A DNA stretch of 64,000 nucleotides from NCBI GenBank assembly GCA_022702545.1, contig JAHRBC010000002.1, forward strand, positions 2,046,001-2,110,000. Direction: 5' to 3'. Below, piece after piece: positions 51,023-60,574 of the stretch (positions are counted from its first letter, which is position 1; every line of letters starts with the position of its first letter). The notes under the pieces are model-generated. The model was not told the DNA's origin, did not search any database, and saw nothing but the letters and a program-made list of their open reading frames with translations. Source of the stretch: Phycomyces nitens. Taxonomy: Eukaryota > Mucoromycota > Mucoromycetes > Mucorales > Phycomycetaceae. A program made the translations under genes and the position numbers.

Positions 51023-51286
51023 CAATGTGGGTTTAGTCCCTCGGACTAAACACACACAGAGAGACCTGTCTAATTTCCCACCCACCCTTCATTACCCTTG
51101 TTATTATTATTATTTATTTCTTTCCAGCTTCGCTCTTGCGATGATCGATCTTAAAACTTAACCAATAATATATCCTATATATACTCAAAACATTCGAATA
51201 AAACATTCAAATAAAAGCTATGAATTGATGATCACAACATTCTCAGGTCTCTCTGTGTGTGTAGTCTAAGGGACTAGAACACATTG
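51023..51286. mobile_element. MITE-like non-autonomous element with ~45-bp terminal inverted repeats
   Basis: The left arm (51023-51068) reads CAATGTGGGTTTAGTCCCTC and on to GAGAGACCTG. The right arm (51244-51286) is its imperfect reverse complement, starting CAGGTCTCTCTGTGTGTG and ending CACATTG. The arms differ at a few positions and by about 3 nt in length. About 175 bp of non-coding sequence lies between them. The target-site duplication is unclear. Confidence 0.6.
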
Positions 51287-51330
51287 TCCCAAGAATTTAA
51301 TTTGACGACAATAGATTTAGCCCACAGATT

Positions 51331-52004
51331 ATGAACACAATCTCAAGTCTGAGAAAATTTCTCCTTCTTTCTTCACAACAAACCAATATTTCTAACAACA
51401 ATACTTTTATTATGAATAACACAGATAATTCAGTCTTCCAGTTACTCCAAAGCATGCAAGAGACTCTATGTACTTTGCAGAAAGGCCAAGAAGCAATTCA
51501 AAAAGAACAATACGTCATGAAGCAAGAGATTGCAAGCATTTGTCATGATTTAGATAAAATCATATGCCCAAAGGAAGATGTTGTCATCTCTTCCAATGTA
51601 AGCAACTAATTAAACAATAATAAGCTTGACTAACTTTAAAGTAATAGATTTCAAATAGCCCTATACCAAGACCAGTGGCCAACATATCTCATGTAACTTG
51701 GACACATGTTCTTAACATGATGTCCCATGATCTTGGCCTTGAGAGAACCCAAGAAAACAAGTCTATAGTCCATACTAGTACAAAGCTGGTGTGCAATAAT
51801 CTGGCTTCTCTTCCTTCTGTCCGTGTTCTTGGTCCTTATCCCAGTTGGAAATCCTTATCCAAGAGGGATAAACATTCAGCTTGTACCAGGCATGTGCTTC
51901 TCCTTAAAGAACAAGACATCGACTTTACTAGATGCGAAGATAATTGGGCATCTGTTGCAAGAGTTAGTCAACTTTGGCAAGATCGCTACCGAAGACGCAG
52001 CTAA
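51331..52004 (+). CDS. hypothetical 207-residue protein, two exons, TE-adjacent
   Basis: Exons 51331-51597 and 51648-52004 join in phase (GTAAGC...AATAG). The N-terminus MNTISSLRKFLLLSSQQ is followed by Asn-rich sequence and a probable coiled coil (LLQSMQETLCTLQKGQEAIQ). The second half is Ser/Lys/Arg-rich with WTHVLNMMSHDLGLERTQ, LGPYPSWKSLSKRDKHSA, and an end in WQDRYRRRS. I recognise no domain. It sits 45 bp from a MITE-like repeat and among transposons, so it may be a transposon accessory protein. Confidence 0.45.
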
Positions 52005-53562
52005 CCAGTAAGTTATTAATTGGTACGAATATAATGATTATTACTATTAAATATTTAAATAACAATTGCTATAATATAAATAATTATTATCCAATAAAAA
52101 AGATCAAGCTAAAATATATAAAATATGAGAACCAATGAATAAATACTTCTGGTATAATAGCCAATAGAATGTAATATTATAACCAAATTAAATCCGAAAT
52201 ATCCAATAAAAAAGCTAAATAGCCAAAGATTACATAAACTAACACCAATAGAAAATGTAAAATAAAATCTAAGAAGTGTCAGCTTATTAAAAAAGCACTG
52301 TACATCTCTAATAAAGCGGAGATAAGTGATGGTCCAAAAATGTAAATTGTATAAAAAACCCGGTTTTTGCAAAACCGCCCTCGGAACCGGTCTTTTTTTT
52401 GTAGTGCACTTTGAAACATATTGATCCGTTGTTACTTGTATTTATTAATAAAAACCAACTTTTGAACTAGTTAGCAAGATTGAGATAAGTATAAAAAGAT
52501 ATAATAATGTACCGATTATGAGTCGTTGGTTGAAATAGACAAAGTAATGAGAATCGAAAGAATAGAGAAGAAAGGGAAAGAGAATAAGAAAGTAGACTAA
52601 TTGGGAGTATTAACAATTGGGACGAAATCATGTAACACTATCTTGAAAGTTACAACCCTAAATGGATTAATACAATAGTCATGCTTGTCCACTTCAATAT
52701 ATATGAAAACCAATCAGCAAGGTCTTGATTGATTACCCAAAAAGGTTAACCATTACTGGTTACCTGTCAAGAGCCGATTTCAGTTGCTGATGTCAACTCT
52801 TGTCAAGTCTCAACTGGGTGTATCTTGCTAATGCTTGACTTAGATAAGTTTTGCAATAGATCACCACCAACTAGAACGTTTAGGATAAATAGGAATATAG
52901 AGAATTAAATACTTTTTAATGTTACAAATCATTGTAGTATTTATACAGATTTTATGAGTGAAACTATCTAAACTAATTACTCTTTACTCAAGACACATTG
53001 GTTATCTCTGTTGTATCCAACATAATTGTAGATTGAAACATTAACATAAATTACCAATATTGAAACATATTGAATAACCGACCTACTGGAAGTGCACTAA
53101 AGAGTGTACCTTTCCAAATACATTAGGGATATTCAGGTAAAAGTATTTTGTTTATTTTGCGGGTGTGTCAAGGCCTGGCGCCTGTAGGCATATAGGCTAC
53201 CCATGAGAACGAAAAAAGAATAATTGAAAATATATAAAATAAATAATAAAAAGAAACCCCTAAATACTGGGGGAAAAGAAATAAGGTATAAGAACAAAAG
53301 AAAAAAGTTTTTGTGTTTGACACGGCATGACAAAGAGAGAAGTCAGCGAGCAGGAAAAGAGAGCACGGAAAAAACCCCCAGTGGGAGAAAATTAGGGGTA
53401 TTCAGACATAAAAGTAGAAAACTAAAATCAATTTACATAATCACTTTTATCCAATCTGATTGGGCAAATCAGTTTTGGTCAACTTTTAGTCCATTCTAAA
53501 AATTTGGTCCTTGAATTTGAAAGACCAAATTTTTAGAAATGACCACAAATCAACTAATTTTC
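52005..53562. other. AT-rich repeat-like region left of the Gypsy element
   Basis: No gene seen. It contains a pair of direct repeats (52403-52424 and 53060-53098, sharing TTGAAACATATTGA and AGTGCACT) that could mark an old insertion, and a strong hairpin at 53494-53538. Confidence 0.35.
53494..53538. repeat. perfect 16-bp inverted repeat (hairpin)
   Basis: TTCTAAAAATTTGGTC at 53494-53509 is exactly complementary in reverse to 53523-53538, with a 13-nt loop. Weaker symmetry extends outward (TTGGTCAACT... against ...CAACTAATTTT). It could be a small fold-back element. It lies 24 bp from the Gypsy insertion point. Confidence 0.65.
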
Positions 53563-53850
53563 TATCAGGAACCGATCTAGGCAAAGGCAAGAACAGAGAA
53601 AACAGGCAGAGAGTTTGAAGATAGATTCCTTTAATAAAGATGTTGTTTGCTTGATCCTTCTATGATCAAGCTCTAGGGGTATTTATATGAATATTTCTAG
53701 CTAATGTCTACTAAGATAATTATAATGATTGGTTCTATGGAGTGTCTTTACAAGGAAAGCAAGGGAAGAATACTATTGGTCTTAGAGGTGCGATGTCCGG
53801 ATCTGGTTATAATTGGTCAATCAATTTTTACCAATAGGATGTTTCTTACA
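53563..53850 (-). repeat. LTR of the Gypsy element (3' LTR)
   Basis: A 288-bp LTR ending CTTACA on the plus strand. The opposite end reads TATCAGG where the partner LTR has TGTCAGG. It abuts the pol stop codon at 53851-53853. Confidence 0.9.
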
Positions 53851-56800
53851 TCACCTCCCTCTCAAGGGCCTTCTTACAGAAGCTGGCTGTTGAGCCTCAT
53901 ATTCTTGAACTTTGGCCAATGCGTTTTGCAGATTCTCCATGGGTTCCCAGGTACGTTCTTTGGGGCCATAGCCTTTCCAGTCAACAAGGTATTGTACCTT
54001 TCGGTAATGTGTCCTTTTGTCCAAGATAGATTCGACTTCATACTCATCTTCATTATCGACTATAATTGGAGGTGACGGTGCTTGGTATCGGGCAGACAAC
54101 TCATTCTGGACCACTGGTTCTAAGAGAGACACATGAAATACATTATGTATATTCATGGTTGGAGGCAACTGGACACAATAGGCAACTGGATTGACTTGGT
54201 CAAGAATTGGGAATGGACCAAGGCGCTTGTAATCCAACTTGTTACTGGGGCGAGAAGTACGGATGTTGCAACTAGAGAGCCAGACCAGAGAACCAGGAGA
54301 GAAAGTTGGTGGTACTTTTCGGTGCATATTTGCATACTTGGAGTAGTCTTCTTGTGCCTTTTTCATATTAGTCTTGAGTTCTTTGAATAGTTCTTGCATG
54401 CTTGTAATCTTTTCTTGAACTGTTGGGAGTAAGATGTCTTGGGCAGGAGCAAAATCAAGCCTAGGATTGAATCCATAATTGGCGACAAATGGAGAGAACT
54501 TGGTGGCAGAGTGAACAGAATTGTTGTAGGCAAACTCAGCAATGGGTAGGAGTTGTAACCAGTTGTTCTGGGCATAATTGGTGTAGCACCGCAAGTGTTG
54601 CTCTAGTATCTGGTTAACTCTTTCGGTTTGTCCATCTGATTCTGGATGAAAAGCACTGGACAAGGAAGTGGTGGTACCAAGAGCTTTATGGAAGGATCGC
54701 CAGAACCGGGAAACAAACTGTGGGCCACGATCAGACACAATGTCCAGAGGAACACCATGTAGTCTAACTACATTAGAGATAAACAGGTCTACTGATTCTG
54801 GTGCCGTGATAGTTTTGTTGCAAGGAATAAAGTGAGACATTTTTGAAAGTCTGTCTACTACAACCATGATGCTGTCAAAAGAACCAGAGAGTGGGAGATC
54901 AGTAATGAAGTCTAGTGATACGGAAGACCAGGGTTGTTCAGGAATTGAGAGGGGTTGTAGCAAACCATACTTGGCATGGCGAGATGCTTTGCTGCGAGAG
55001 CAGGTCTCACATGATGCAATATAGTTCTTGACATATTTCCACATCCCAGGCCACCAGTAAGTTCTGGATACAAGCTCTTGAGTTCGAGTTACACCAAAGT
55101 GGCCAGCGAGAAGGGCATCATGTCTTGACTTCAGAATTTCTATGTGGCAAGAACCCTCTGGGACATAGATACAGCTACCTTTGTAAAGAACTTCATTATG
55201 AACAGAGAAATCAGGATGTGAAGTCAGATCTGCAATGATTTCTTGGGCCTTGGGGTCATCTTTGGTTGCTTGCTTGATAATTGCCAGGAGTGGTTGGACT
55301 TGAGAACGAAGTGTGGTTGCAGCAATTGTGAACTGTTGAGGTTTCAAAAGAGCCCGATTCTGAGTCTCCAAGACTTCATCTCCTCCTTTCGGGGCAAATT
55401 CTGGGCGGCGGGACAGAGCATCAGGTTTACCTTGCATGTGTCCAGGTCGGTACACAATGGTAAAATCAAAGTCGGCAAGAAAGAGAGACCAGCGAACTTG
55501 GCGGCGGTTGAGATGGCGGGTTGTAGTAAAGTACTCTAGGTTCTTATGGTCGGTGAATACAGTTACTGGGTGTTGAGCACCAACAAGGTGGTGACGCCAG
55601 GTCTCAAAAGCATCAACGATGGCAAGCATTTCCTTGTCATAGATTTCATAGTTGATTTCAGCTGGTAAGAATTTGCGGGAAAAGAATGCAACTGGATGAA
55701 GAAGGGTATCTGGACCAATTTGAGACAGTACTGCACCAATCGCAAAGTCTGAGGCATCAGTTTCTAGGACAAACGGCTTGGTAGGGTCAGCATGAATAAG
55801 AATTGGTGCTGAGCAAAACTGAGACTTCAGGTTATTAAACGACTTTTGAGTTTCTGCCAACCACACAAAGGGGACCTTCTTGGAGAGCAACTTGGTCATT
55901 GGTAGTACTGCTTGGGAGAAACCTTTGATAAATCAATGATAATAGTTTGCAAATCCAAGGAAAACTTGAAGACTATGGACAGAATTGGGTGTTTTCCATT
56001 CTTGGATAGTTTTTACTTTGCTAGGATCCATGTATACACTGGAAGGAGAGATCTCGTACCCCAGGAACTCGACTTGGTTTTTGTCAAAGGCACATTTTTC
56101 CAGTTTTGCATAGAGCCCATTTTCCAAAAGGTGCTGTAGTACTTTTTGTACATGTGAATCGTGGGTATGTTGATCAGGAGAAAACACCAAGATATCGTCT
56201 AGGTAGGTAACAACAAAATCATCAAGCATATCACGGAATACATCATTGATCATATGTTGAAATGTTGCAGGAGCATTTCAAAGGCCAAAGAGCATAACCA
56301 TTGATTCAAAATGACCATATTGAGTCCGGAACGCCATTTTCCATTCATCGCCTGGCTTTACACAAACTAGGTTATAGGCACAACAAAGATCAATTTTTGT
56401 AAATACTTTAGCGTTACCCAACCTATCCAATAACTCGTTGATAAGAGGTAAAGGATAACGGTTCTTGATAGTGACTTTGTTCAAACCACGGTAGTCAGCA
56501 CACAGGCGAAGGGATCTATCTTTTTTCTTAACAAAGAGAATGGGAGCACCAGCAGGGGACTTGGAATGGCAGATAAAGCCTTTTGCTAGGTTTTCATCAA
56601 GATATTCTTGGAGACTCTTCAATTCTGGTTCACTCAAGTTATAGATAGGACCCCACGGGGGAACAGCGCCTTCCATAAGTTGTATTTCCATGTCATATTT
56701 ACAATGTTCTGGTAAAAGGTCGGCCTTAGCCTTACTAAATACAGAAGAGAACTTGGTATATTTTGATGGTACTACACTTGTGGGAGGAAGTTGGTCAAGT

Positions 56801-57618
56801 ATAACTGGTTGGGCAATGGTGGGCGGACTAAAAGCAGCAATCAGAAAGGATGGAATTGGGACAGACGGATGAGGACCAGAGGTAGATGGACGGGGAACTG
56901 GGACAGACGGACAAGGAACTGGGACAGACAGACGAGGAACTGGGACAGACAGACGAGGTACTGGGACAGACAGACGAGGAGCAGGAACAGATGTGGAGAC
57001 AGAGGACAGAGATAATGGCTTGCGTATTGGTATAACAGGAACAGAGACAGAGGAAGGAATATTTGTATTGTGAAAGGACACAGTTTGCTTTTTCCAAGAG
57101 AGGACAATTGGATTGTGGCAAGCACACCAACTGGTGCCAAGGATTATAGGGTAGGTAGAAATAGGGAGGACATGGAAACTAGCGGTTTCTAGGTGATTAC
57201 CAACAGCAAGAATAATGGGCAGAGTTTCTTTAGTAATTGCACCACCATCTAGTTCCCGTCCATCAACTACATAAATTGGCAAAGGTGTGTTTTTATTGAT
57301 TGTGGGAATATTATACTTCTTTACCAAATCTTCACTAATGAAACTACTGTGGGCACCAGAATCCACAAGGGCTTGAGTGTGGATTGTGGTTCCATCAAAG
57401 GACAAGGAAACTGGGAGGACAAGGTGGTTTTCGGAGGTGGTTAAAGGTGGCGTAGGGTCTGGAGGGTCTGGGGGAGTCAGAAGAGGGTTGTCCAGAATAC
57501 CCACCCTTACTGGGGTATCTGGACCTGGTCTTTTCCCTGGTCGATTGTGGCAAGGATTTCTATGGAAGGAGCAGACTTGGCGGGGCACTGACGGACCATA
57601 TGGCCAGCTTGGCCACAA
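53851..57618 (-). pseudogene. pol: Gypsy pol polyprotein, two premature TGA stops
   Basis: One frame from 57618 to 53851. The aspartic protease has [10 protein letters not shown] (near 57340), and a repeated SVPVPRL linker follows. Reverse transcriptase motifs are [20 protein letters not shown], then the catalytic VVTYLDDILVFS, then VEFLGYEIS. RNase H has FVLETDASDFAIGAVLSQ and FTDHKNLEYF. The integrase zinc finger (H..H..C..C: HFGVTRTQEL, SCETCSRSKA) and the DDE core (SLDFITDLPLSG, GVPLDIVSDRGPQFVS, HPESDGQTERVNQILEQ) are also present. A chromodomain closes it (YEVESILDK, YLVDWKGYGPKERTWEP). TGA codons interrupt FGL(*)NAPATF near 56278 and NYYH(*)FIKGFS near 55933. The pol frame is -1 relative to gag, with overlap at 57507-57618. 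Confidence 0.95.
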
Positions 57619-58502
57619 TACAGACAGAGGCCTTGGGCTCTTTGGCGATCCTTTTTGGCTTGAGGCAATGGCCCTCTTGGTGTTACATGCAACGCATCAA
57701 TTTCCATTGGTGCGGGACCGGTATATTGGGGAGAGGCTGGTGTGTTGGTATGGGGATTGGTTCGAGCAGGGTTATACAAGGAGAAATGAGGGTGACGAGG
57801 ACCACGTGAGCGTTCCAGGCGGCGTTCTTGGAAGTGGTTATCAATTCTAGTGGTGACTTCAACAAGTTCATTCATAGACGTTGGTCTTTGTGGGACTTTG
57901 CATAGTTCATCTTTGATTTCCTCATTAAGTGCACGGTAGAATGCAGCACAGAGAGCAGACTCATTCCAGGAGACATCAGAGGCAATACGACGAAATTCGC
58001 CAGCAAGAACAGCAACAGAACAACGCCCTTGGGTTATTGTCATGAGTTTTCTTTCAGCATTTCCTGATGCGTCAGGATCATCAAAAGCAATGTTAAATTT
58101 GCGGACGAAAGCAGAGAAGTCTTGCAGTATAACCTGGTTATTTTGACACAGATAGGGAGCAAACCAAGAGAAGGCAGGACCACGAAGACGAGAAGCAGCA
58201 AAAGAGACCTTGGATCCTTCGTTATAATAACGCATGGGCTGAGACATGAATACCAATTGTAGCTGGAGAATAAAATCTCCAGCAAGACGACAATCACCAT
58301 GAAAGACCTCAGGGTCAGCTACCTTGGGTTCATACTGTATAGGAGGGTACTGGGTTTGGGTTGGCGGGTTCTCTGTGAAGGTGCGCTCTTGGTTGGTGGT
58401 TTTAGAAGCTTTTAGAGCACGAAGCTCTTCCAGATCTTGGCGCATGACAGACATTTCTCTGATCAGGTTGGCAAGTTCTGAGGGTTCCGGATTTTCTGCC
58501 AT
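57507..58502 (-). CDS. gag: Gypsy Gag with CCHC zinc knuckle
   Basis: The ATG at 58502 begins [18 protein letters not shown]. It is the first ATG in the frame; the upstream codons are open but start only with TTG. The capsid-like helical region contains [29 protein letters not shown] and [19 protein letters not shown]. The nucleocapsid zinc knuckle [14 protein letters not shown] lies near the end, and the frame stops at 57507. Protein of about 331 residues. It packages element RNA. Pol would be reached by a -1 frameshift in the 112-nt overlap. Confidence 0.9.
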   Translation of the reverse strand: MAENPEPSELANLIREMSVMRQDLEELRALKASKTTNQERTFTENPPTQTQYPPIQYEPKVADPEVFHGDCRLAGDFILQLQLVFMSQPMRYYNEGSKVSFAASRLRGPAFSWFAPYLCQNNQVILQDFSAFVRKFNIAFDDPDASGNAERKLMTITQGRCSVAVLAGEFRRIASDVSWNESALCAAFYRALNEEIKDELCKVPQRPTSMNELVEVTTRIDNHFQERRLERSRGPRHPHFSLYNPARTNPHTNTPASPQYTGPAPMEIDALHVTPRGPLPQAKKDRQRAQGLCLYCGQAGHMVRQCPAKSAPSIEILATIDQGKDQVQIPQ

Positions 58503-58610
58503 TGTGTGATATGACAACAGAGAGCTTGCAGATGTTGCGGTTGAGGTAGACGCAGAGGGGGCAGTGAAGGACAGGGTGGCAGACAAGGGGTTGTGGGGAA
58601 GTGAACAAAC

Positions 58611-59254
58611 TGTCAGGAACCGATCTAGGCAAAGGCAAGAACAGAGAAAACAGGCAGAGAGTTTGAAGATAGATTCCTTTAATAAAGATGTTGTTCGCTT
58701 GATCCTTCTATGATCAAGCTCTAGGGGTATTTATATGAATATTTCTAGCTAATGTCTACTAAGATAATTATAATGATTGGTTCTATGGAGTGTCTTTACA
58801 AGGAAAGCAAGGGAAGAATACTATTGGTCTTAGAAGTGCAATTGTTGTATTTGGCATAATATAATACCCGAGACAAAGTATGTTATGAACCCAGACATCT
58901 GGAACATACTGAGTCCAATAATAACAATTAACGATAAAGTCCTACTTGAAACATAAAGATGATGTTTGATCCACCATTGGACATCGTCAAGAAGTATCTT
59001 ATCAGACCATCACTACAACTGTCGTGATGACTCATATCCAGGGTGACTAGATAAATCTCAATAGTTATAAATACTCATAGAAAAATAGACAATTAAACAA
59101 TTAATTCGATTTGACTTAATTTCTCTTCTATCACATAATAAAGAGTCTCAAAGTACTTATCGTCTCTTTCCAATTACACATCCAAATATCACAGCAATGT
59201 CCGGATCTGGTTATAATTGGTCAATCAATTTTTACCAATAGGATGTTTCTTACA
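58611..59254 (-). repeat. LTR of the Gypsy element (5' LTR), interrupted by a nested solo LTR
   Basis: The LTR sequence runs 58611-58842 and resumes at 59199-59254. The 351-bp foreign segment 58843-59193 sits between, followed by the second copy of its GCAAT target duplication (59194-59198). Confidence 0.9.
58843..59193. mobile_element. nested solo LTR of a second retrotransposon family
   Basis: A 351-bp segment beginning TGTTGTATTTGG and ending AATATCACA (TG...CA ends). It is flanked by the 5-bp duplication GCAAT (58838-58842 and 59194-59198). It contains a TATAAATA box (near 59064) and an AATAAA signal (near 59139), as expected for an LTR. It shares no similarity with the host LTR. Confidence 0.88.
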
Positions 59255-59351
59255 TTTTCTCTGATAGGTGCATCGATTTAAATAATAAATGATCCATGCC
59301 ACCAAATAAGATAATACCAGCAAAGAGATAAATATTTTATAAAATAATTAC

Positions 59352-60265
59352 ATGCTTTACTTTGCTTCTTCTATTACTACTTTCAACATGCCTAGATACT
59401 CTGCAAGGCAACAATCTATCAAGAATTTGGAGGATGGACGCTGCTTTACAAATGAAACAGTTGAAGGCCTTATTGTAGAAATGGCAGGAATTTACACTGG
59501 CAAAGACGTCGACATTATCAAGACAACCCTTAATGCTTACAGACAGTTTCTTGAGTACGAGTTGGGCGGAAGCTCTCAAGAGCCCATCGAGTCCAAAAAA
59601 TACCTCTACAAGGGGCAGAACACAGTGCTTAAGCTCGTGACAAAGCACAAAAAGCTTGACTTCTTAGAGAAGGTTGATGACAAGGGGTTTCTGGAAGAAG
59701 TTCAAATGAGCCTCTGCTCATTCAAAAAGCTTTACGAGATGGTCAGGGATCATCCCCTTTACCAGTCAACCAGCAAGTCGAGGCAAACTGATGTCAGGCT
59801 CCAGATTGCAGTTGTCCTGGAGAGACTGGGAAGCTGTGGGAATAGGTCTTCCTGTGGCAGACTTGCTCGTTGGTCTGGAGTTTCCTGTAAGTAATCTGCA
59901 TTGTTACTTTCTATTTTCTGGGATTATTAGATTAATTTGATTGTTATGCACTTATTAGCAGGAAGCATCCCAGCATTTACCACTCGTTTCTTTGACGTGA
60001 TCTTGTCAATGAAAGATCAATTTCTTTTCTGGCCTGGCAAGTTGGAGAAGGCTGAGATTGCCAAGAAGAACAAGACGCCGTTTGGGTTCCCGGACGTAAT
60101 TGGCTTCTTGGATGGGTGTACCTTCACTCTTGCAAATGCTCTTTCGTGCAAGAGAGAAGAGTACTTCAGTTAAAAATCTGACTATTGTGTCAACATGCTG
60201 GCCATTTGTGACCACAACAAGAAGATCCAGTATACCTCGACCGGATATGTTGTAAATGAGTATTG
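59352..60265 (+). pseudogene. truncated PIF/Harbinger (HARBI1-like) transposase
   Basis: Exon 1 runs 59352-59889 (or from MPRYSARQQSIKNLEDG at 59388). Exon 2 is at 59959-60173, joined in phase. N-terminal helices lead into VVLERLGSCGNRSSCGRLAR and SIPAFTTRFFDVILSM. The DDE start follows: FLFWPGKLEKAEI, then GFPDVIGFLDGCTFTLA with the first catalytic Asp. A TAA at 60171-60173 breaks the frame. Beyond it KSDYCVNMLAICDHNKKIQY carries the second Asp, and the frame then ends at 60265 with the remaining catalytic part missing. Inactive, 3'-truncated copy. Confidence 0.7.
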
Positions 60266-60574
60266 ATCACTGCTGAATCTGAGAGTAAGGCTGAAGGATA
60301 AAATAATATCCTCAGCTATTCCAGTCAAACGGATCTGCCTTTATGAGATTATCCAATACACAGATCATCATCACACCCACTGATTTTTTACACGTTTTAG
60401 GCAATTATTTCGCTAAAAAAAATTATTATTGGCTGTGAGTTTGTAATCACTGTTTTTTTGTACTTTTGGTCTATTTTTTGATATATTTTTTAATCTCCTA
60501 TGCTTTTCTGGGGGTTTATCTTAAAATAAATAATAGCTAACCAATTATATTTTATCACTGATATTGAAGCATTT
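60266..60574. other. AT-rich spacer, no gene
   Basis: No coding sequence. It lies between the Harbinger relic and the stop of the large transposase, and may contain that element's terminal repeat, which I could not identify. Confidence 0.4.

Larger units (their letters stand above)
53563..59254 (-). mobile_element. Ty3/Gypsy chromovirus retrotransposon, near full length
   Basis: Both LTRs are present (53563-53850 and 58611-59254, the latter interrupted). The element is flanked by the identical 5-bp target-site duplication TTTTC (53558-53562 and 59255-59259). It is transcribed on the minus strand: gag, then protease, reverse transcriptase, RNase H, integrase and a C-terminal chromodomain. The LTR copies differ at only four positions of 288, so the insertion is fairly young. 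Two in-frame TGA codons in pol make this copy non-autonomous. The primer-binding site just inside the 58611 edge does not obviously match a tRNA 3' end by eye. Confidence 0.95.

Noticed and set aside
58502..58586. Longer Gag starting upstream of 58502
   Set aside because: The extra codons begin with TTG, not ATG, and the first true ATG is at 58502.
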